DNA of 64,000 bases from positions 62,001 to 126,000 of the forward strand of contig JBLWGC010000109.1 of NCBI GenBank assembly GCA_048772705.1, given 5' to 3'. This stretch comes from Leidyana gryllorum EB-2025a. Lineage: Eukaryota; Apicomplexa. Of this stretch, positions 19,940 to 29,717 are shown piece after piece. The notes under the pieces were generated by a model that searched no databases, had not been told where the DNA came from, and worked only from the letters and a program-made list of their open reading frames with translations. The position numbers were made by a program, and so were the translations under genes. How positions within the stretch are numbered: the first letter of the stretch is position 1; each line of letters opens with the position of its first letter.

Positions 19940-22210
19940 ATGTCGTTGTCGCCACCTCGACAGTTAGCCCCGATCCGACCAAAAGCACCCGGGCCGGTGC
20001 GAGATGATTCCGCCCGATCACGTTGTCCGTTGTCGGCCAGGCAGACGCAGCCACGCTTGTTGACGTCGTCGGCGTCCCGCATGAATGTTCGTCCGCCGAC
20101 TGCGGCGGCCACCACCTCTCTACTGCGAAAGTCGTATACAGCCGGATCTCCACTGTTGAGCGGCACGGAGGCGGTTAGATCGCCTCCGAGTGGTCCAAAA
20201 CTACTTCGGAAACGAGAGCTGCTCGACTTTCGGAGCGGTCGATCCGCGAGTGCATTGGACGAAGCGGCTCGCTCTGTACCACTATTGATGGAGTCAGTGG
20301 ATTCCGTCCAGTTACAACGCCCGATTCGGAGCGGAAACAAAACTCCCGGGCAAAGCCTACTCATCGCCATGCAGGTCAGCAGCAGCAAAAGGCGACAGGA
20401 GAACGGTGGCGCCCCAATTCGACAAATGCCCTCTCTAATCAGCCCGGTCAGTAACGATCTGGAACGCTTGGCGGAAGCCGAGGGAGCAGCTGCGGCTGCG
20501 GCACGGTATAGTGAGTGCCAAAAAAGACGTCGATACAGTCCCGGCGACCGTCTCGCCTACACCGCCGAGCGCGTGGACTTCCACGCCCACCGTCCAGGTC
20601 TCGCTTATTATGCTATTTGTCCCACTGGAGTGGACAATGAGGTCTTTATCCATGGTGGACAGTTGACTCCTTCCCCCGAGATTGTCGCAGACGCAGCCTC
20701 TTCATCCTGCTACAAGTGGAGCGTTTCGTCCTCCGAGCGATCTGCTGCATCCCTAACCGCCCCCACTGAGTCATTCAACCTCCCGCCCTTGGTGGGTCAC
20801 TCAATGGTCTGCTACCGGGGTTCTCGGCTTTACATCTACGGCGGCCTCGGCCCCTATGTTAGCGGGCTGTTCAGTGATCTCATTGCTGTCAACTTGGCGA
20901 CGGGAGAATCCGGCGCGGTTGTCTCGTCAACACCCCAACCAGGAGGACGCGCTCGACACGCCTGCTGCAGTGTAGGCCATTATATGTACGTACATGGCGG
21001 GCACTCTCTGCATTCAAAGAAGAGGTTGCTCGCCGATTTATGGAGACTGGACATGCGCGACGCTACCTGGGAAAGAATGCCCAGTACGCGAGTCAACGCC
21101 AAGTCCTTAGACAAGCCAGATTGGCTCTTGGAGGCCGACTGGACGCCGATGGAACGCCCAGGAGCACGGTGTGGCCACCACATCACGATTTTTGACGAAT
21201 GGCTATATCTGGCCTTTGGTGTTGACGGGGGCCCCAACGGGCTCACGGATTTCTGGGCCTATCACCTGGAGGATCATTACTGGAATCGCGTACATCCACG
21301 CGAAAAGCTATCAGAGCCACGAGTAGAGTAAGTAAATCGTGTGTTCGGGGTGTGATCTTGGCCGTGTGTGGTACGTGTGCTGGTGTCGTAATAATGTGTC
21401 TCCTGCCGGTGTGACAGACAAACGTTGTGCTGCAGCTGCGCCTCGGCCGTTCTGGGCCGAAAGTGGTTATTTCACGGCGGTATCGACTTGAGTTCCGGAG
21501 TCATGGTCAACTCGTTTTACGAGTTCGATTTTGTGACACATGAGGGTCGTCAAATGAGGGTGGAGCTGGCGATCAAGCCTCCAAAGATCCTACCAGCCCT
21601 GATGGGCCATGCAATGCTGGGGCTCGATTCGAAGCGGCTGTTTATATTCGGGGGCATCAATCGTCAAGGCACTGTAGTTCATCTTGTTTACTCTGTGACC
21701 GACAGTGGTCAAGCTCCCGGTACAGTTTGCGAGCCGGCAATCATGCCACCCCCACCCACTCCCGAGATGGGTCCCGAACCTCTGCTTGAGAGCAGCATAG
21801 GAGGAGCGCACCTCAACGATTCGCCTCGGTCGAGTGTGAGTGGGGGCGACGCTCGGAGATTGCCCGAAAGTGTTCCGCCTTCTCCGATGCTGGTGCCCGC
21901 AACTCCCAGCCAGCCCCCACCTATTGCCGACCCCACTATTCGAAAGCACTTGGAGGACGCCGCCGCTTTGGAGCTGGAAGAATTGCGAAAGGAGAATGAG
22001 AGCCTCAGAAGAGAACTTGCGGCTCTGGAGACTCGCCCCGTAGAACCTCAACTCTGCGAGAACGTGCTCGAGTTAATAGTTCGCACGGAGGAAGCTTTCC
22101 AACAGATCAAGGACCTGTCGAAGGAATGGGCCGAACTCTATCGCACAACAATGCTCTCAATGAAATCCAGTGGGGGAGGGGGCGGATCACCTTCCACAAC
22201 TGCTTCCTAA
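19940..22210 (+). CDS. Kelch-repeat protein with C-terminal coiled coil
   Basis: Exons 19940-21327 and 21418-22210 (90-bp intron, phase 2) encode 726 aa. After about 230 disordered, basic residues come six kelch-type blades recognisable by their strand-Gly-Gly core: NEVFIHGGQL, SRLYIYGGLG, HYMYVHGGHS, EWLYLAFGVDGG, RKWLFHGGID, KRLFIFGGIN, with spaced Trp/Tyr (DLWRLDMRDATWERM). A Pro-rich linker follows, then a leucine-heptad coiled coil near residues 645-690 (LELEELRKENESLRRELAAL) and a final helical segment. Kelch propeller plus coiled coil suggests a scaffold in cytoskeleton or signalling, like Tea1/KLHDC-type proteins. No BTB or phosphatase domain is present, so a specific function cannot be assigned. 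Confidence 0.82.
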
Positions 22211-22275
22211 TCGACTCAATTTTTCATGGTCCACGAATGCTCTCCCTCAAAGTAAGTGGGTGTGCTGGTCTCGTC

Positions 22276-22977
22276 TCACCGCTCCGCCCAGCCGTGTACT
22301 TTTGCATACAAAAACCATGTACCACCTATCAGTAGTGGAAGCCCTTGACCGAGTGCCAGTAATTGTGCCTGCTGCTCCTTGGGTAAATCCTTGAAGTACC
22401 TCGTTGGCTTGATTATCAAGAGTCTGATCAAATACTCCACTGCTTCTATCACGTACCACAACACGGCCCATCCCAGTGCCATGCCGCTCAGTAAAACCTC
22501 TGCAGAGTCTTCATCATGCTCACGGTAGACGTCGGTGTCGGGCATCGGCCAAATCGGACCCATCAACAATGGTGCCGCCTTTGGCAAATGGGATTTCACC
22601 TCACTCTCCCGCCGTGTCAGCTCAGCCTTGAGGAACTGTGTGGGGATCGTTGATAATTCCCGTGTGAGTGCACGGCATCCCAGGGAAGTCAGTCCCCGAC
22701 AAACAGGGAATAAACGGTTGTACAGATCCTGACGTAATAGCTCAGGAAGCTTCGACCGAGGGTCCTTCGGGGCTCTCAGTATTCGTATAAAATCTCGACT
22801 GTCCTGCTTTGGCAACAAGTGAGCTCGGCAAGTTGGGCATGAGGCTTTGTCTCCTAATCGGTCCAGCAACTCGTTGATACACCAGCCACAAAGGTCGTGA
22901 CCACAGGCTGACAGAACACGAGCATGGCGATGCTCCCCATACTCTTCAAAGCATATTGCACATTGAACGGAAGCCAT
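22276..22977 (-). CDS. Membrane-anchored RING-finger E3 ubiquitin ligase candidate
   Basis: Single exon, 233 aa from ATG 22977 (MASVQCAICFEEYGEH). The RING is at the N-terminus: CAIC, a 15-residue gap, CGHDLCGWC, then CPTC, i.e. a C3HC4 pattern with all eight ligands. The middle is basic/helical. The C-terminus has two hydrophobic segments, near residues 165-180 (GMALGWAVLWYVIEAVEYL) and 210-228 (GQGLPLLIGGTWFLYA), so it is probably tail-anchored in an organelle membrane with the RING in the cytosol. It converges on the kelch gene with 65 bp between stops. No specific orthologue recognised. Confidence 0.75.
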   Translation of the reverse strand: MASVQCAICFEEYGEHRHARVLSACGHDLCGWCINELLDRLGDKASCPTCRAHLLPKQDSRDFIRILRAPKDPRSKLPELLRQDLYNRLFPVCRGLTSLGCRALTRELSTIPTQFLKAELTRRESEVKSHLPKAAPLLMGPIWPMPDTDVYREHDEDSAEVLLSGMALGWAVLWYVIEAVEYLIRLLIIKPTRYFKDLPKEQQAQLLALGQGLPLLIGGTWFLYAKVHGWAER

Positions 22978-23280
22978 ACAGGCGGCTAGCGTAGGCAACG
23001 AATTGCAGACTAGGCCCTTTATAACACAGTGGCTGCCACAGAAAGTTACGTACTCAGGGCAAGGAATCAAGTGAGCCTTCAAGAGTGAAGAATGAGTGAG
23101 ATTGGCTTTAGTCTAGAAATCGGTTGATTGGGAAATTCTTCAGCGGCTTGCTTAATGATAATTCGGCGCTAACATATGCGGCCGCAGCCGAGGCAGGGTC
23201 ACTTGAGCTTGATCAAGCTGACGCTGATAAAAATATGTTAATCTTCCCACTTCGTGCTGTTGTGAGGTGGTGAAAAATCA
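22978..23280. other. Intergenic region between two minus-strand genes
   Basis: No open frame with coding character. It holds the upstream region of the RING gene; AT-rich near 23120-23270 with a NotI-like GC patch at 23178. No recognisable regulatory motif. Confidence 0.4.
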
Positions 23281-23736
23281 TCAACTGTTGTTCTTCCCAA
23301 CTTTGGCGGGTGCGAAAGTAGTGGTGGCTACGTAAGTCAGTTTCAAGTTGGGATCGTACAAGACAGGTGACTGAACGCAGGCAAAAGCATCTCCGGATGG
23401 CTGTCCACTCCGGTCTGGGGGGAAGTTTGGGAGTGGTCCTGACTTAGCATCTTCACGACCGAAGAATCGGCCTTGCAGCTGTGCGATGTACTCCGTCAGA
23501 TCCGCATTCCGTAATTGCAGCTCGACGATTCGTTGGTCCTTATATTTGCAATGCTCACATACAATATCGTAACAAGCAAAACATCCGGCTTTGCCACACG
23601 TTTTGCGAGGCTCCCGCTCCACGAAGCGGTACCCCGGAGGCGGTACCATAAGTAATGAGTCATCATGCGGGTCCTGAGAAACGGCGGGCAATGCCCGTTT
23701 TGAATCGAACGCTCCTAAGGCAGAAGGGGAAGTCAT
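23281..23736 (-). CDS. Hypothetical Cys-cluster/coiled-coil protein
   Basis: Single exon of 151 aa from ATG 23736. The central part has a compact cysteine cluster, CGKAGCFACYDIVCEHC (five Cys within 17 residues), that could bind zinc. It is followed directly by a short amphipathic coiled coil (QRIVELQLRNADLTEYIAQL). The termini look disordered (Pro/Ser/Asp). No family recognised. A longer alternative frame on the same strand overlaps its start, so the 5' end is uncertain. Confidence 0.5.
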   Translation of the reverse strand: MTSPSALGAFDSKRALPAVSQDPHDDSLLMVPPPGYRFVEREPRKTCGKAGCFACYDIVCEHCKYKDQRIVELQLRNADLTEYIAQLQGRFFGREDAKSGPLPNFPPDRSGQPSGDAFACVQSPVLYDPNLKLTYVATTTFAPAKVGKNNS

Positions 23737-24305
23737 CGAGCGTTAAATGGAATATGAAAGCTCCCGACAATATATTGCGAATGGACTGTTCTGTTGCCGT
23801 CAACGCACCACGCTCCCACAGGCTGATGGAATAGGGTGCACGCCACCAAGTCCGAATGCGTCGAAGGCGGGTCAGCTTCATTGTGTCTCTTGTGTGTGGA
23901 CACACGTTTGGTCCAATTGAAAGATCCGCCGAGTTGTGGCGAGGACGCATGCGGATCCTTAACGCGCCATGATGTCGCAATTACAAATCACACATTTGTG
24001 GGAACGCCACAACGCGGGGATCGATGACCTTTCCGTGGTAAGGGACTACCTGAAACGTCAGCACTGAGCCACTACAGGTGCGATGTGGTATTGTCAACTG
24101 CAGCTGTGTGGTCAGCCGCTGACCTATTAGTTCAATGGGACAACTACAAGTTGTGTGGGCAGCCACTTAATATGTGGTTACTTGCTTCATATGCCATTGT
24201 GGGGGGTTACAGATGTTGTCATCACTACTGTGAGTTGCGTTGACGAAACTGGCTGATAGATCACGGGATGCAGTATTTCCCGGGTTGGAGGACTTGGAGT
24301 CAGGC
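23737..24305. other. Divergent intergenic region with minor ORFs
   Basis: No secure gene. Two weak candidates: a 31-codon plus-strand ORF from ATG 23969 (MMSQLQITHLWERHNAG start), and a minus-strand frame starting near 23882 (MKLTRLRRIRTWWRAPYS) that overlaps the neighbouring gene's start. Either could be a small protein; neither has supporting features. The region must contain promoters for the flanking divergent genes. Confidence 0.35.
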
Positions 24306-25225
24306 ATGGAAGCTTTCTCGAGCGTTATCTCTTCTCGGCATTGCTCATTGAAAGTTCTTCATTTTGGGATCACGTTACCTACAATCTTCGTGTGGACCAT
24401 CGTGGGCAGCTTGATGCTGAACGACATCATGAACCACACTCCTCATTGTGTGAGTGCACTTCCACCGCGTCTTCCCAATACCGAATTAGTTGGCCGACGC
24501 CCACCGCCCAATGTGGATCTTACAGTGGTTGTACGTCTGCTATACCTTCATATTCGTCCAGTTTTCTGTTCTGAGTGAGTGGTTTACGAATAGTCTCGAT
24601 CTACGAATCGTCTTCAATTTCAGTTCGGGGGTTGATGGTCCAGTGTCGCCAGCGTGAGTTGGACATCGCATTGAGAGCCGTCGAAACTGCGGCTCTTCGC
24701 GAGAGATGGGGAGAAGTGAGATTAAACTACTGTACCGGAGGCCTATCGGCTGAGGAAGTGATGCACCTGCCCAGTGTTGAGGTGTGTGAGCGGGATTGCA
24801 TAGTCAACGACAAGTGTTCAATCTGTTTGGAACGGTTTGGGGTGGGTGATTGATGTGTGGTCCAGCATGTGGATGGTGAAATTCAGATTGGCACACGCGT
24901 CCGGATTCTGCCCAAGTGTGGCCATAGATTCCACCAGGAATGTGCCGATTTATGGCTACTGCGACGAGCTATCTGTCCGAACTGCAATTGCGATGTCCAG
25001 GAGCCGCGCCCACGTCAGAGTCGGCGCCGCTCTCGCAGCGAGATGCTGGAGGAATTTGCATTCTGGACTAGTTGGGGGGTAGTCGAATTTGTGTTTGAAG
25101 ACTCCTCGGGTACAGAAGTTGAGGACGAGTCGGGGCAAGAGGTGAGAGTGCGTGTGAGGAACGGGCGCTCGCCTTCAGCCCGCTTGGACATTGATGGGAC
25201 TGAAGTTGAAATTGGGAACCACTGA
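24306..25225 (+). CDS. Two-pass membrane RING-H2 E3 ubiquitin ligase candidate
   Basis: Exons 24306-24449, 24490-24574, 24624-24841, 24887-25225 encode 261 aa. Two membrane segments lie near residues 22-42 (GITLPTIFVWTIVGSLML) and 56-78 (MWILQWLYVCYTFIFVQFSV), the second assembled across an intron. The RING-H2 follows: CSICLERF, a 15-residue C2-C3 gap once a 45-bp intron is removed, CGHRFHQEC, and CPNC (C3H2C3). The C-terminus is Arg-rich then acidic (FEDSSGTEVEDESGQE). Topology puts the RING in the cytosol, as in ER or endosomal E3s. The 24-bp alternative intron at the same donor would lengthen the RING gap to 22 residues and is less likely. GNAT follows 63 bp downstream on the same strand. 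Confidence 0.78.
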
Positions 25226-25288
25226 TTACTGTCAATTGTTCCCGTCCCAGGATTGCCGGTGGCAGCTCCAGTGCATTGAGCTTTGCAA

Positions 25289-25780
25289 ATGATGATGGTC
25301 GCGCCTTCGCAGCAGGATGTCTTGATAGTGAGGTACAAACCAGAGTACCGTGAAGCTTTTGAGGAGATCACAAGTGACTGGATCCGTGCAGCGGGGTTTG
25401 GACTAGAGCCCTGGGATGTGATTCTCTTTGCTGACCCTCAGAGCTATCTGATCGATCAGGGGGGAGACATTCTGTTCGCTCTTGACAGCGAAGGCCGAGT
25501 CCTGGGATGCGTCGGCATCGAAAAGTATACCAATGATCATTTTTCGCTTGTGAGGGTTGGTGTGCGCCCTTCCGAGAGAGGTCGAGGACTGGGAGTGAAA
25601 CTGTGCCAGGCAGCCATAGATCATTGCCGACAATTGGGTGCCAAGCGGGTGTCACTCACTACCCATACCACTCGAATGGCGACCGCCAAAAGAATTTATC
25701 TAAAGCTAGGTTTTCGCGAAGTCCCCCTGGTCCATGATGGATTACAGCGCATCAACTGTGAGATGGCCTTGATTCTCTGA
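25289..25780 (+). CDS. GNAT-family N-acetyltransferase
   Basis: Single exon of 163 aa, starting at ATG 25289 (MMMVAPSQQDVLIVRYKPEY). The GNAT core is clear. Motif A is VRVGVRPSERGRGLGVKLCQ with the acetyl-CoA pyrophosphate loop RGRGLG. It is preceded by strand DSEGRVLGCVGIEKY and followed by helix AIDHCRQLGAKRVSL and motif B (ATAKRIYLKLGFRE). The substrate cannot be read from sequence; a free-standing single-domain member may act on small molecules or peptide N-termini. It is intronless, unlike most neighbours. Confidence 0.85.
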   Translation: MMMVAPSQQDVLIVRYKPEYREAFEEITSDWIRAAGFGLEPWDVILFADPQSYLIDQGGDILFALDSEGRVLGCVGIEKYTNDHFSLVRVGVRPSERGRGLGVKLCQAAIDHCRQLGAKRVSLTTHTTRMATAKRIYLKLGFREVPLVHDGLQRINCEMALIL

Positions 25781-26105
25781 AAGTATGAGGATCTGGCCGT
25801 GGATTGATTCGTCAACCTGATTGCATATTCGTTTTTATAGTAGAAAGTCATCAATATTTTTACACATATAAAGGCGAGATGTTATTGTTCAGACTATCAG
25901 ATAATGATGGATTGTGATGCGAACCATTCAATCTGTAGTAATTTGAGTGAGTGAATGAATAGTTGATGTGTCACAAGATTTGGGAATTTGAGCGGATTAA
26001 ACTCAACAACTAAAAAGCATTCAGATTTGCTGAATGTGTACAAGCAAAAGTCGGCAGATCTTCGTAGGATCGGGCGCGATAGTGTAGTTAGCTTGATTGA
26101 AGGAC
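25781..26105. other. AT-rich convergent intergenic region
   Basis: Lies between the ends of the GNAT (+) and VWA (-) genes. It is AT-rich with no coding frame; presumably holds both 3' UTRs. Confidence 0.4.
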
Positions 26106-27572
26106 TTAAGCCTTCTCCAAGACAATCTTCATGTCTTCTTGGCCTTCAGGAATGTTAATGATCACTTGGTTAGCAATATGTTGGCCACAAGGGGGAACAC
26201 AGGGAGGGGCACAGGGATCTTCAGTGGCCTCCGGGCACTCAGGCTCCGGGGCTGAACCGGTGGTGGTGGTACGGGCGGGTATGACGGTCGCGGCAGTCTT
26301 TGTAGGAAGGACCGCTTCCGTAGTCTTGGTGGGAAGTACAACCGGCGCTGTGGAAGTGGTTTGAGTTGGAATGACCACTGGTGCAGTCGTAGTGGTCTGG
26401 GTTGGCAAGATAATTGCCCATGTGGAAGTAGTGGGGGCGGTGGTAGTAGTGGCGGCAGGAGGACGCGTGATCGGGGCATCTGTTCCAACCGGAGCAAGCG
26501 TCTCTTCCACCACCAAAGTAGTGGTGACCGTAGTGGTGGTGGGTTCCTCGGTGGTCGTACTCGGCTCTGGAGTGGTAGTCGTAGTAGTAGTAGTAGTGGT
26601 GGTCGTCGTAGTGGTGGTAGTGGTCGTAGTGGTATCTTCAGTGGTCGTAGTGGGTTCCTCAGTAGTGGTGGTCGTTGTTGTTGTGGTGGTTGTCGTTGTC
26701 TCCTCGGTAGTTGTAGTAGGCGGTTCGGTGGTAGTCATACACGCGAAGGTGGAGATGTCCCTCATCAATTCAACCAATACGTGTGAGAAGTCCACCGAGT
26801 CATCTTCAATGTCCTGCACGAACCAAGAGGGCTGTCCGAGCAGGTGGTCGTTGAACCATTGCCAGGCTGCTTTGATAGTCTGATCGCCATTGTGAGGTTT
26901 GATCAGAAAGATGACTGCGATTTGTTGCTCGTCAATCGCGTCTTTGACTTGTTGGAAGGTGGGGTAATCGTAGGCGGCGCAAAAGTCGTCGAATCTATCC
27001 TGCCAGATTCCACCCGGGTTGGTGGGAAGCTGGGGGACCTGATCCGGGTATGCCTTCATGTCACCAGCCACGTGCGGTTTGGCGTCTGTGACCAGAATAA
27101 CCATTCTGGCCGCAGTCTTTGTAATGTCAACAGCTGGCTGATCAGAGAACTCTCTCCAGCCGACTCGGCTATCGTATGCAACATTGATCAAGGCTTGGTA
27201 TTGAGCCTCGGGGTAATCGCCACCCGCAGAGGCGTAAAGTTGAGCGTACGCTTTGGTGAGATCTTCGACGTCGTATGATAAAGTGTTCACCAGACGATAA
27301 CAGTAGTCGTGATCGGGATATCCGAGTGGGTAGAAAGGTTTGTCCTTGAATTCTGCAACAGCGAATTTACTCCCCACGAACATTTCTTCGATCTGCTCAA
27401 AGATCACGGGAGCTTGACCAGTGACGATCGGCAGATCGTTCGTGAATGTTTGAGTTGTATCTTGAAGGAATACAACATCAATGCCCTGTGTACACGAAGC
27501 ACCTACAGCGCGGTGCCAGCGCTGTGCCACAGCAGTACCAAAAAGAGATCCAATAAGACAGAGGGACTTCAT
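26106..27572 (-). CDS. Secreted VWA-domain protein with Thr-rich stalk
   Basis: Single exon of 488 aa from ATG 27572. It has a signal peptide (MKSLCLIGSLFGTAVAQ), then a von Willebrand A / integrin-beta-like domain (residues about 28-240). Its first strand and MIDAS are VVFLQDTTQTFTNDL (DxTxT in place of the usual DxSxS). It also has FAVAEFKDKPFYPLGYPDHD and MVILVTDAKPHV, where the Asp fits the third MIDAS position. A mucin-like stalk of Thr/Glu/Pro follows (residues about 245-310, from a 3-bp ACC/ACT repeat), then a less regular Pro/Thr region, a Cys-rich motif (CPEATEDPCAPPCVPPCG) and a short non-hydrophobic tail. No membrane anchor or clear GPI signal, so it is probably secreted or wall/surface-associated. 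An adhesion role is inferred from the architecture. Confidence 0.8.
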   Translation of the reverse strand: MKSLCLIGSLFGTAVAQRWHRAVGASCTQGIDVVFLQDTTQTFTNDLPIVTGQAPVIFEQIEEMFVGSKFAVAEFKDKPFYPLGYPDHDYCYRLVNTLSYDVEDLTKAYAQLYASAGGDYPEAQYQALINVAYDSRVGWREFSDQPAVDITKTAARMVILVTDAKPHVAGDMKAYPDQVPQLPTNPGGIWQDRFDDFCAAYDYPTFQQVKDAIDEQQIAVIFLIKPHNGDQTIKAAWQWFNDHLLGQPSWFVQDIEDDSVDFSHVLVELMRDISTFACMTTTEPPTTTTEETTTTTTTTTTTTTEEPTTTTEDTTTTTTTTTTTTTTTTTTTTTPEPSTTTEEPTTTTVTTTLVVEETLAPVGTDAPITRPPAATTTTAPTTSTWAIILPTQTTTTAPVVIPTQTTSTAPVVLPTKTTEAVLPTKTAATVIPARTTTTGSAPEPECPEATEDPCAPPCVPPCGQHIANQVIINIPEGQEDMKIVLEKA

Positions 27573-27733
27573 TTTCAATCAAAGGTTGTCAATAGGGCAA
27601 CACCAATAAAGTTGAGGGATTAGAGAGTAGAAGAAGTGAATCCAGAAGCGAAAAGGATATGCTTTCCTATCCACATAGTGCAGCAAAGCCACTGTGTGCC
27701 GCACACCCGATGGGACGGGAGAAGCTTGAAGTG

Positions 27734-27778
27734 TCCCGTCTCCCCGTCTCCGTGACCCGACTCCCGTCTCCGTTTCCC
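27734..27778. repeat. Short CCCGTCTCC direct repeats
   Basis: Three to four copies of a CCCGTCTCC-type unit separated by 1-10 bp, in the 299-bp gap between the VWA gene start (27572) and the MORN gene stop (27872). The gap has no convincing ORF. The repeats sit about 160-200 bp upstream of the VWA ATG, so they could be binding sites, but simple-sequence drift is equally possible. Confidence 0.5.
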
Positions 27779-27871
27779 TCAGCCGCAGGTCGGGCTTATT
27801 TTGAGCAAAGGGACTTGCTTTGCCCAGGCAACACTTTTGACGTATAAAAAGGGGTGTCAAAGGATCGCTGT

Positions 27872-28543
27872 CTAGATGATGTCCCAATAGCGCTCGGCGA
27901 ACCGTGGGCTGGTAAATACGGCAGGTTGCACAGAGAATTCATCGGGTGGCAGCTCCAAGGTTGAGCCACCACACAAACCTTTAGCTTGGGAGTCTACCAA
28001 TAGTCCCTCTTTCAACTTGAGTTTGCTGATGTGACCATCTGCTGATTGATATATACCATGTCCGTGCGGCTTATCGTTCAGCCATTCCCCTTCGTAGTAT
28101 CGCTTTTCTGCGAGCGGAAAGAACTCGAATCGACCCTTCCCTGATCGATGACCATCTTTCCATTCCCCCTCATAGACTCCGTCATGGTTTTCAAACCGCC
28201 CGTGGCCGTGTGGTTTGTCGTTATACCACATACCTTCGTACACAAGTTGACGTTCCGGTCCATCCTGATCATATAGGAGTCCGGAACCAGCTCGGTTGCC
28301 GTCTGACATCATTCCAACATACAGTTGACCATTAGGTAAGATGTATCTGAGGCAGGGACCGTTTGGTTTGCCTTCTTTGAATTCGCCTACAAAGACTTCG
28401 AGCGCGTCGCCATCGCCATACTTTTCGAGTATCAGTCCGTGTCCGTTGCGCTTGCCAAAGGAGTCTAGCGCCCCTTCGTACGCGTACCGAGCGGGATCAG
28501 CTTTGGGAGTGGAACATGAGCGCACCACACTATGAAGGTTCAT
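27872..28543 (-). CDS. MORN-repeat protein (copy 1)
   Basis: Single exon of 223 aa starting at ATG 28543. Six MORN repeats run from residue about 22 to 165: YEGALDSFGKRNGHGL, FVGEFKEGKPNGPCL, YVGMMSDGNRAGSGL, YEGMWYNDKPHGHGR, YEGEWKDGHRSGKGR, YEGEWLNDKPHGHGI. A C-terminal tail of about 55 residues has no known motif. MORN proteins typically bind membranes or act as cytoskeletal/cortical scaffolds. It is the closest relative in the window of the MORN gene at 29718 (same order of divergent repeats). It starts 23 bp after the stop of PTPA on the same strand. Confidence 0.88.
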   Translation of the reverse strand: MNLHSVVRSCSTPKADPARYAYEGALDSFGKRNGHGLILEKYGDGDALEVFVGEFKEGKPNGPCLRYILPNGQLYVGMMSDGNRAGSGLLYDQDGPERQLVYEGMWYNDKPHGHGRFENHDGVYEGEWKDGHRSGKGRFEFFPLAEKRYYEGEWLNDKPHGHGIYQSADGHISKLKLKEGLLVDSQAKGLCGGSTLELPPDEFSVQPAVFTSPRFAERYWDII

Positions 28544-28566
28544 GTGTCAAAAAATATATTGTTTGA

Positions 28567-29708
28567 TCAAGGATTCCATTCAAAAGGGAGGAATCTAGAG
28601 CAAATGAAGTGTTGCATTACAGGGAACTTGGACAGTACTTCCCCCTCATACATCTTGACAAACCCTGAGGCCACTCGGCGCCTAACTCAGTATCTGTGAT
28701 ACAAACACAACTGGTCTGTTGTCTGCCTTACCATTCCGGGACATTGGCGATATCGCAAATGATCGGAGATGTGACAGCGAGGGCGGCCTTTTTGTTCTGA
28801 TGAGGAGGAGAAGAAGAAGATTACGACCTCTCTCTCCGCGTCGCTCGAAGGCAAAAGTCGAGCCTCACCTGAATGACAAAGTTCACGGCTTGGAAGTAGA
28901 GATACATATCAGCATACTTGGCCACCACCTCGGGTTTGATAGAATCAGCAGGGGTGAACTCGGTGTCTTTCAACTGATACCCACCCCACAAAAAGGGCAG
29001 AAACTGGTAATCGTCAATCCCCCATACGCCACGGGACCCCGCCGGTTCCAGTCGGTATGTCGTCTGCAGTCGCCGAGTGATTTTCAGATACCTGGGAGTG
29101 AATATCATATCAATATATATTGACAGTAACACAGCAATACCACTCACTCGGGGAAGAGATACAAAACCACGTCCTCACTGTCCCTCGGTATGAGGCAATA
29201 CCCACCCTCGGCGAGACAGAAGAGAAAACACGCAAAGTTCAGTTCATGCCCGCTCCCATAGTCGATTCTGGTTGCATTCCCGAACGCATTGTCAATGTAC
29301 GGCTTCACTTCCCTCACAAAGACATCCCTTTCAATGTACGGCGGCCTGTCCTCCGTTGCGGGAAGAGCTCTGGTGAGCAGACCTTCGGAGACGCGCACCA
29401 GCTCCGCGTGCCAGTCTCGGAAGGCTGGATTCCCAAACCGAGCGTCTTGACCCTCCAAGGGAGGGTGAGCATCTATGAGGCGGCCAAGTTCATCGAACAG
29501 ACAGGTCTTGAGGGATTTGCACAGTGGCGACCGAGGTTCAGTGACAATCGGGCGCTTAGCGATGGACTACACAGGAGGCGTCTTAGGCAGTTTTCTCTGT
29601 TTCTCTGTTCCTCACCTGGCCAGCGTGGACGATGAAGTTGAGCAGCCTTTTGTAGGTTTCGGAGTCACGGAAAGCCTGAAGAGCTGCCGGCGAAGGGATG
29701 TGTTTCAT
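28567..29708 (-). CDS. PTPA: PP2A activator, peptidyl-prolyl isomerase PTPA
   Basis: Phosphotyrosyl phosphatase activator, which helps build the active PP2A catalytic subunit. Minus-strand exons 29616-29708, 29148-29566, 28869-29091, 28732-28796, 28567-28681 give 304 aa with all phases matching; introns 49, 56, 72 and 50 bp. Family landmarks: SPAALQAFRDSETYKRLLNF (N-terminal helix), RFGNPAFRDWHAEL, RIDYGSGHELNFACFLFCL (ATP/substrate region), YRLEPAGSRGVWGIDDYQFL, PFLWGGYQL, and C-terminal SGFVKMYEGEVLSKFPVMQH. The last three exons were found by matching the known C-terminus of the family. Its ATG is 9 bp from the divergent MORN copy 2 ATG. Confidence 0.95.
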
Positions 29709-29717
29709 TTTTATGTT

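Noticed and set aside
23663-23980. Minus-strand frame starting near 23882 as an extra small gene
   Set aside because: It overlaps the start of the Cys-cluster gene in another register and has no recognisable feature; kept only as a note in the intergenic entry.
24842-24865. 24-bp intron in the RING-H2 gene
   Set aside because: The 45-bp alternative with the same donor restores the standard RING gap and matches the intron size of the window.
26371-26883. Plus-strand frame rich in Val/Gly opposite the VWA gene
   Set aside because: It is the antisense shadow of the Thr-repeat stalk (ACC/ACT read backwards as GGT/AGT); the minus-strand frame has a signal peptide and VWA fold.
29475-29717. Upstream extension of MORN copy 2
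   Set aside because: Open by chance; it lies antisense to PTPA exon 1, intron 1 and part of exon 2, and contains no MORN motif.
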